Assembly (NCBI GenBank): GCA_013696665.1
Contig: JACCYC010000362.1
Location: forward strand, 1-6,878
Length of the DNA: 6,878 nt
Reading direction: 5' to 3'
Origin: Burkholderiaceae bacterium
Lineage (GTDB): Bacteria; Pseudomonadota; Gammaproteobacteria; Burkholderiales; Burkholderiaceae_F
Shown here: piece by piece, positions 6,276 to 6,878 of the stretch
How positions within the stretch are numbered: position 1 is the stretch's first letter
Layout: each line of letters starts with the position of its first letter
Notes under the pieces: generated by a model
Told to the model about the DNA's origin: nothing
Seen by the model: the letters and a program-made list of their open reading frames with translations, nothing else
Databases searched by the model: none
Position numbers and translations under genes: made by a program

Positions 6276-6364
6276 AAAAGATCGACGCAATTCGACGGAA
6301 CAGGTCAAAATTGCGCAGCCGTACGTCGGTGTAGTGCGGCCTGGACTCACAAAAGGACGCGACC
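6276..6364 (+). other. Spacer between WS/DGAT and PhnD-like genes
   Basis: An 89-bp gap. No hairpin with T-run follows the WS/DGAT stop and no convincing promoter is visible; TTGCGC at 6311-6316 lacks a partner -10. AAAGGA at 6352-6357, with a 7-base spacer, is a good ribosome binding site for ATG 6365. An in-frame TAG at 6332-6334 limits any N-terminal extension of the next gene. Confidence 0.5.
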
Positions 6365-6878
6365 ATGCGCAACATTGTTTCTGCCAGCCTGTTTGCCCCC
6401 ATGGCTTTGGTTGCAGCGTTCGCCTCCGCCGCGCCGCCGCCGGCACCTGCCTCGATGACAAGAGTGATGGTGGTCGCTGACACCTCGGACGAGAGCTCGG
6501 ATCTACTGACCGTCGCGGTTGCCGGCACACCGCTGCAGAAGACGCTCGGCGGCCGCGTCGTGGTGGTGCCCATGCGCGATATGTTCGACGCGATGCGTGC
6601 CACGCGGACCGGTGAATACGACGTCATTGTCGGTCCGGCTCACGTTGCAGCCTCGGCACTAGTGCACAGCTACGAACTGATTGGCTCAACAGCGGGTCAG
6701 GCGAAGTACGTCATGGTCGGGTCGCCAAGCGTGAAGTCGCTGGCGGACCTCAAGGGCAAGCGCGCCTATTTCCCGGCGCAGGATTCGTTGCGCAGTTATG
6801 TGGCGCGCGGCTTGTTACAAGAGGAAAAAATGACTCCTCGTTCGCTGAAGCAGGTCACTTATGGCCAGACGAGTGGGG
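6365..6878 (+). CDS. PhnD-like periplasmic substrate-binding protein, 5' part only
   Basis: The frame opens at ATG 6365 and is still open at the window end (171 codons plus one base), so the gene continues outside. The N-terminus looks like a Sec signal peptide: R2, a hydrophobic stretch about 4-19, and a likely cleavage after ASA at residue 22, followed by a Pro/Ala-rich linker to about 30. The mature part begins with a beta strand (TRVMVVADTSDES) and contains EYDVIVGPAHVAAS (84-97), SVKSLADLKGKRAYFP (122-137), QDSLRSYVARGLL (139-151) and YGQTSG near the edge. This pattern fits the PhnD/phosphate-phosphonate-type binding protein family: a D-V-I-V-G-P-A strand, a DLKGK strand, then a serine-bearing helix start. 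The ligand is unknown; many such proteins are annotated for phosphonate without proof. The in-frame TAG at 6332-6334 and AAAGGA at 6352-6357 support the start. Confidence 0.8.
   Translation, partial: MRNIVSASLFAPMALVAAFASAAPPPAPASMTRVMVVADTSDESSDLLTVAVAGTPLQKTLGGRVVVVPMRDMFDAMRATRTGEYDVIVGPAHVAASALVHSYELIGSTAGQAKYVMVGSPSVKSLADLKGKRAYFPAQDSLRSYVARGLLQEEKMTPRSLKQVTYGQTSG

Noticed and set aside
6276..6364. Promoter or terminator in the WS/DGAT to PhnD-like gap
   Set aside because: No stem with T-run and no paired -35/-10 hexamers could be found, so only the ribosome binding site is claimed.
6106..6627. Minus-strand open frame of 173 codons across the WS/DGAT end
   Set aside because: It overlaps the WS/DGAT 3' end and the signal-peptide region of the PhnD-like gene in antisense, and its composition is low-complexity Ala/Ser/Arg.

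Overview
The window is about 6.9 kb of GC-rich, densely coding chromosomal DNA. Seven protein genes and one truncated gene at each edge condition leave almost no free space; the longest gap between genes is 89 bp. The families present (a LivF-type ATPase, a proteobacterial-type PncB, a GhrB-like reductase, a PHA_gran_rgn protein, an acyl-CoA-binding protein, a WS/DGAT and a PhnD-like binding protein), the high GC and the compact layout suggest a betaproteobacterium, probably Burkholderiales or a neighbouring order. This taxonomic call is inferred from gene content and has not been tested by alignment. I see no mobile element, tRNA, rRNA, CRISPR array or phage gene.

Left part (1-3010, + strand): the 3' end of a branched-chain-type ABC transporter ATPase, a complete nicotinate phosphoribosyltransferase gene (pncB) and a class I/II PLP aminotransferase. 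Each start overlaps the preceding stop as ATGA (603-606 and 1802-1805), so the three genes are very probably co-transcribed and translationally coupled. After a 64-bp gap comes a D-2-hydroxyacid dehydrogenase of the glyoxylate/hydroxypyruvate reductase type (3075-4061), then 13 bp later a small PHA_gran_rgn protein (4075-4407). All five genes could be read as one transcript. The likely themes are uptake of a small metabolite, NAD salvage through the Preiss-Handler route, and 2-oxo-acid/amino-acid interconversion.

Middle and right part (4075-6275): an acyl-CoA/storage-lipid neighbourhood. The PHA_gran_rgn gene converges with a minus-strand acyl-CoA-binding protein gene (4435-4692). That gene is divergent, across only 71 bp, from a wax ester synthase/diacylglycerol acyltransferase (4764-6275). 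A carrier that binds acyl-CoA and an enzyme that consumes it sharing one short divergent control region, beside a PHA-granule-type protein, is the most coherent functional signal in the window.

Right edge (6365-6878): the 5' part of an exported PhnD-like periplasmic substrate-binding protein, with its own good ribosome binding site, running off the window.

I found no convincing wholly new system. The most useful leads are the transporter-pncB-aminotransferase coupling and the ACBP/WS-DGAT divergent pair.
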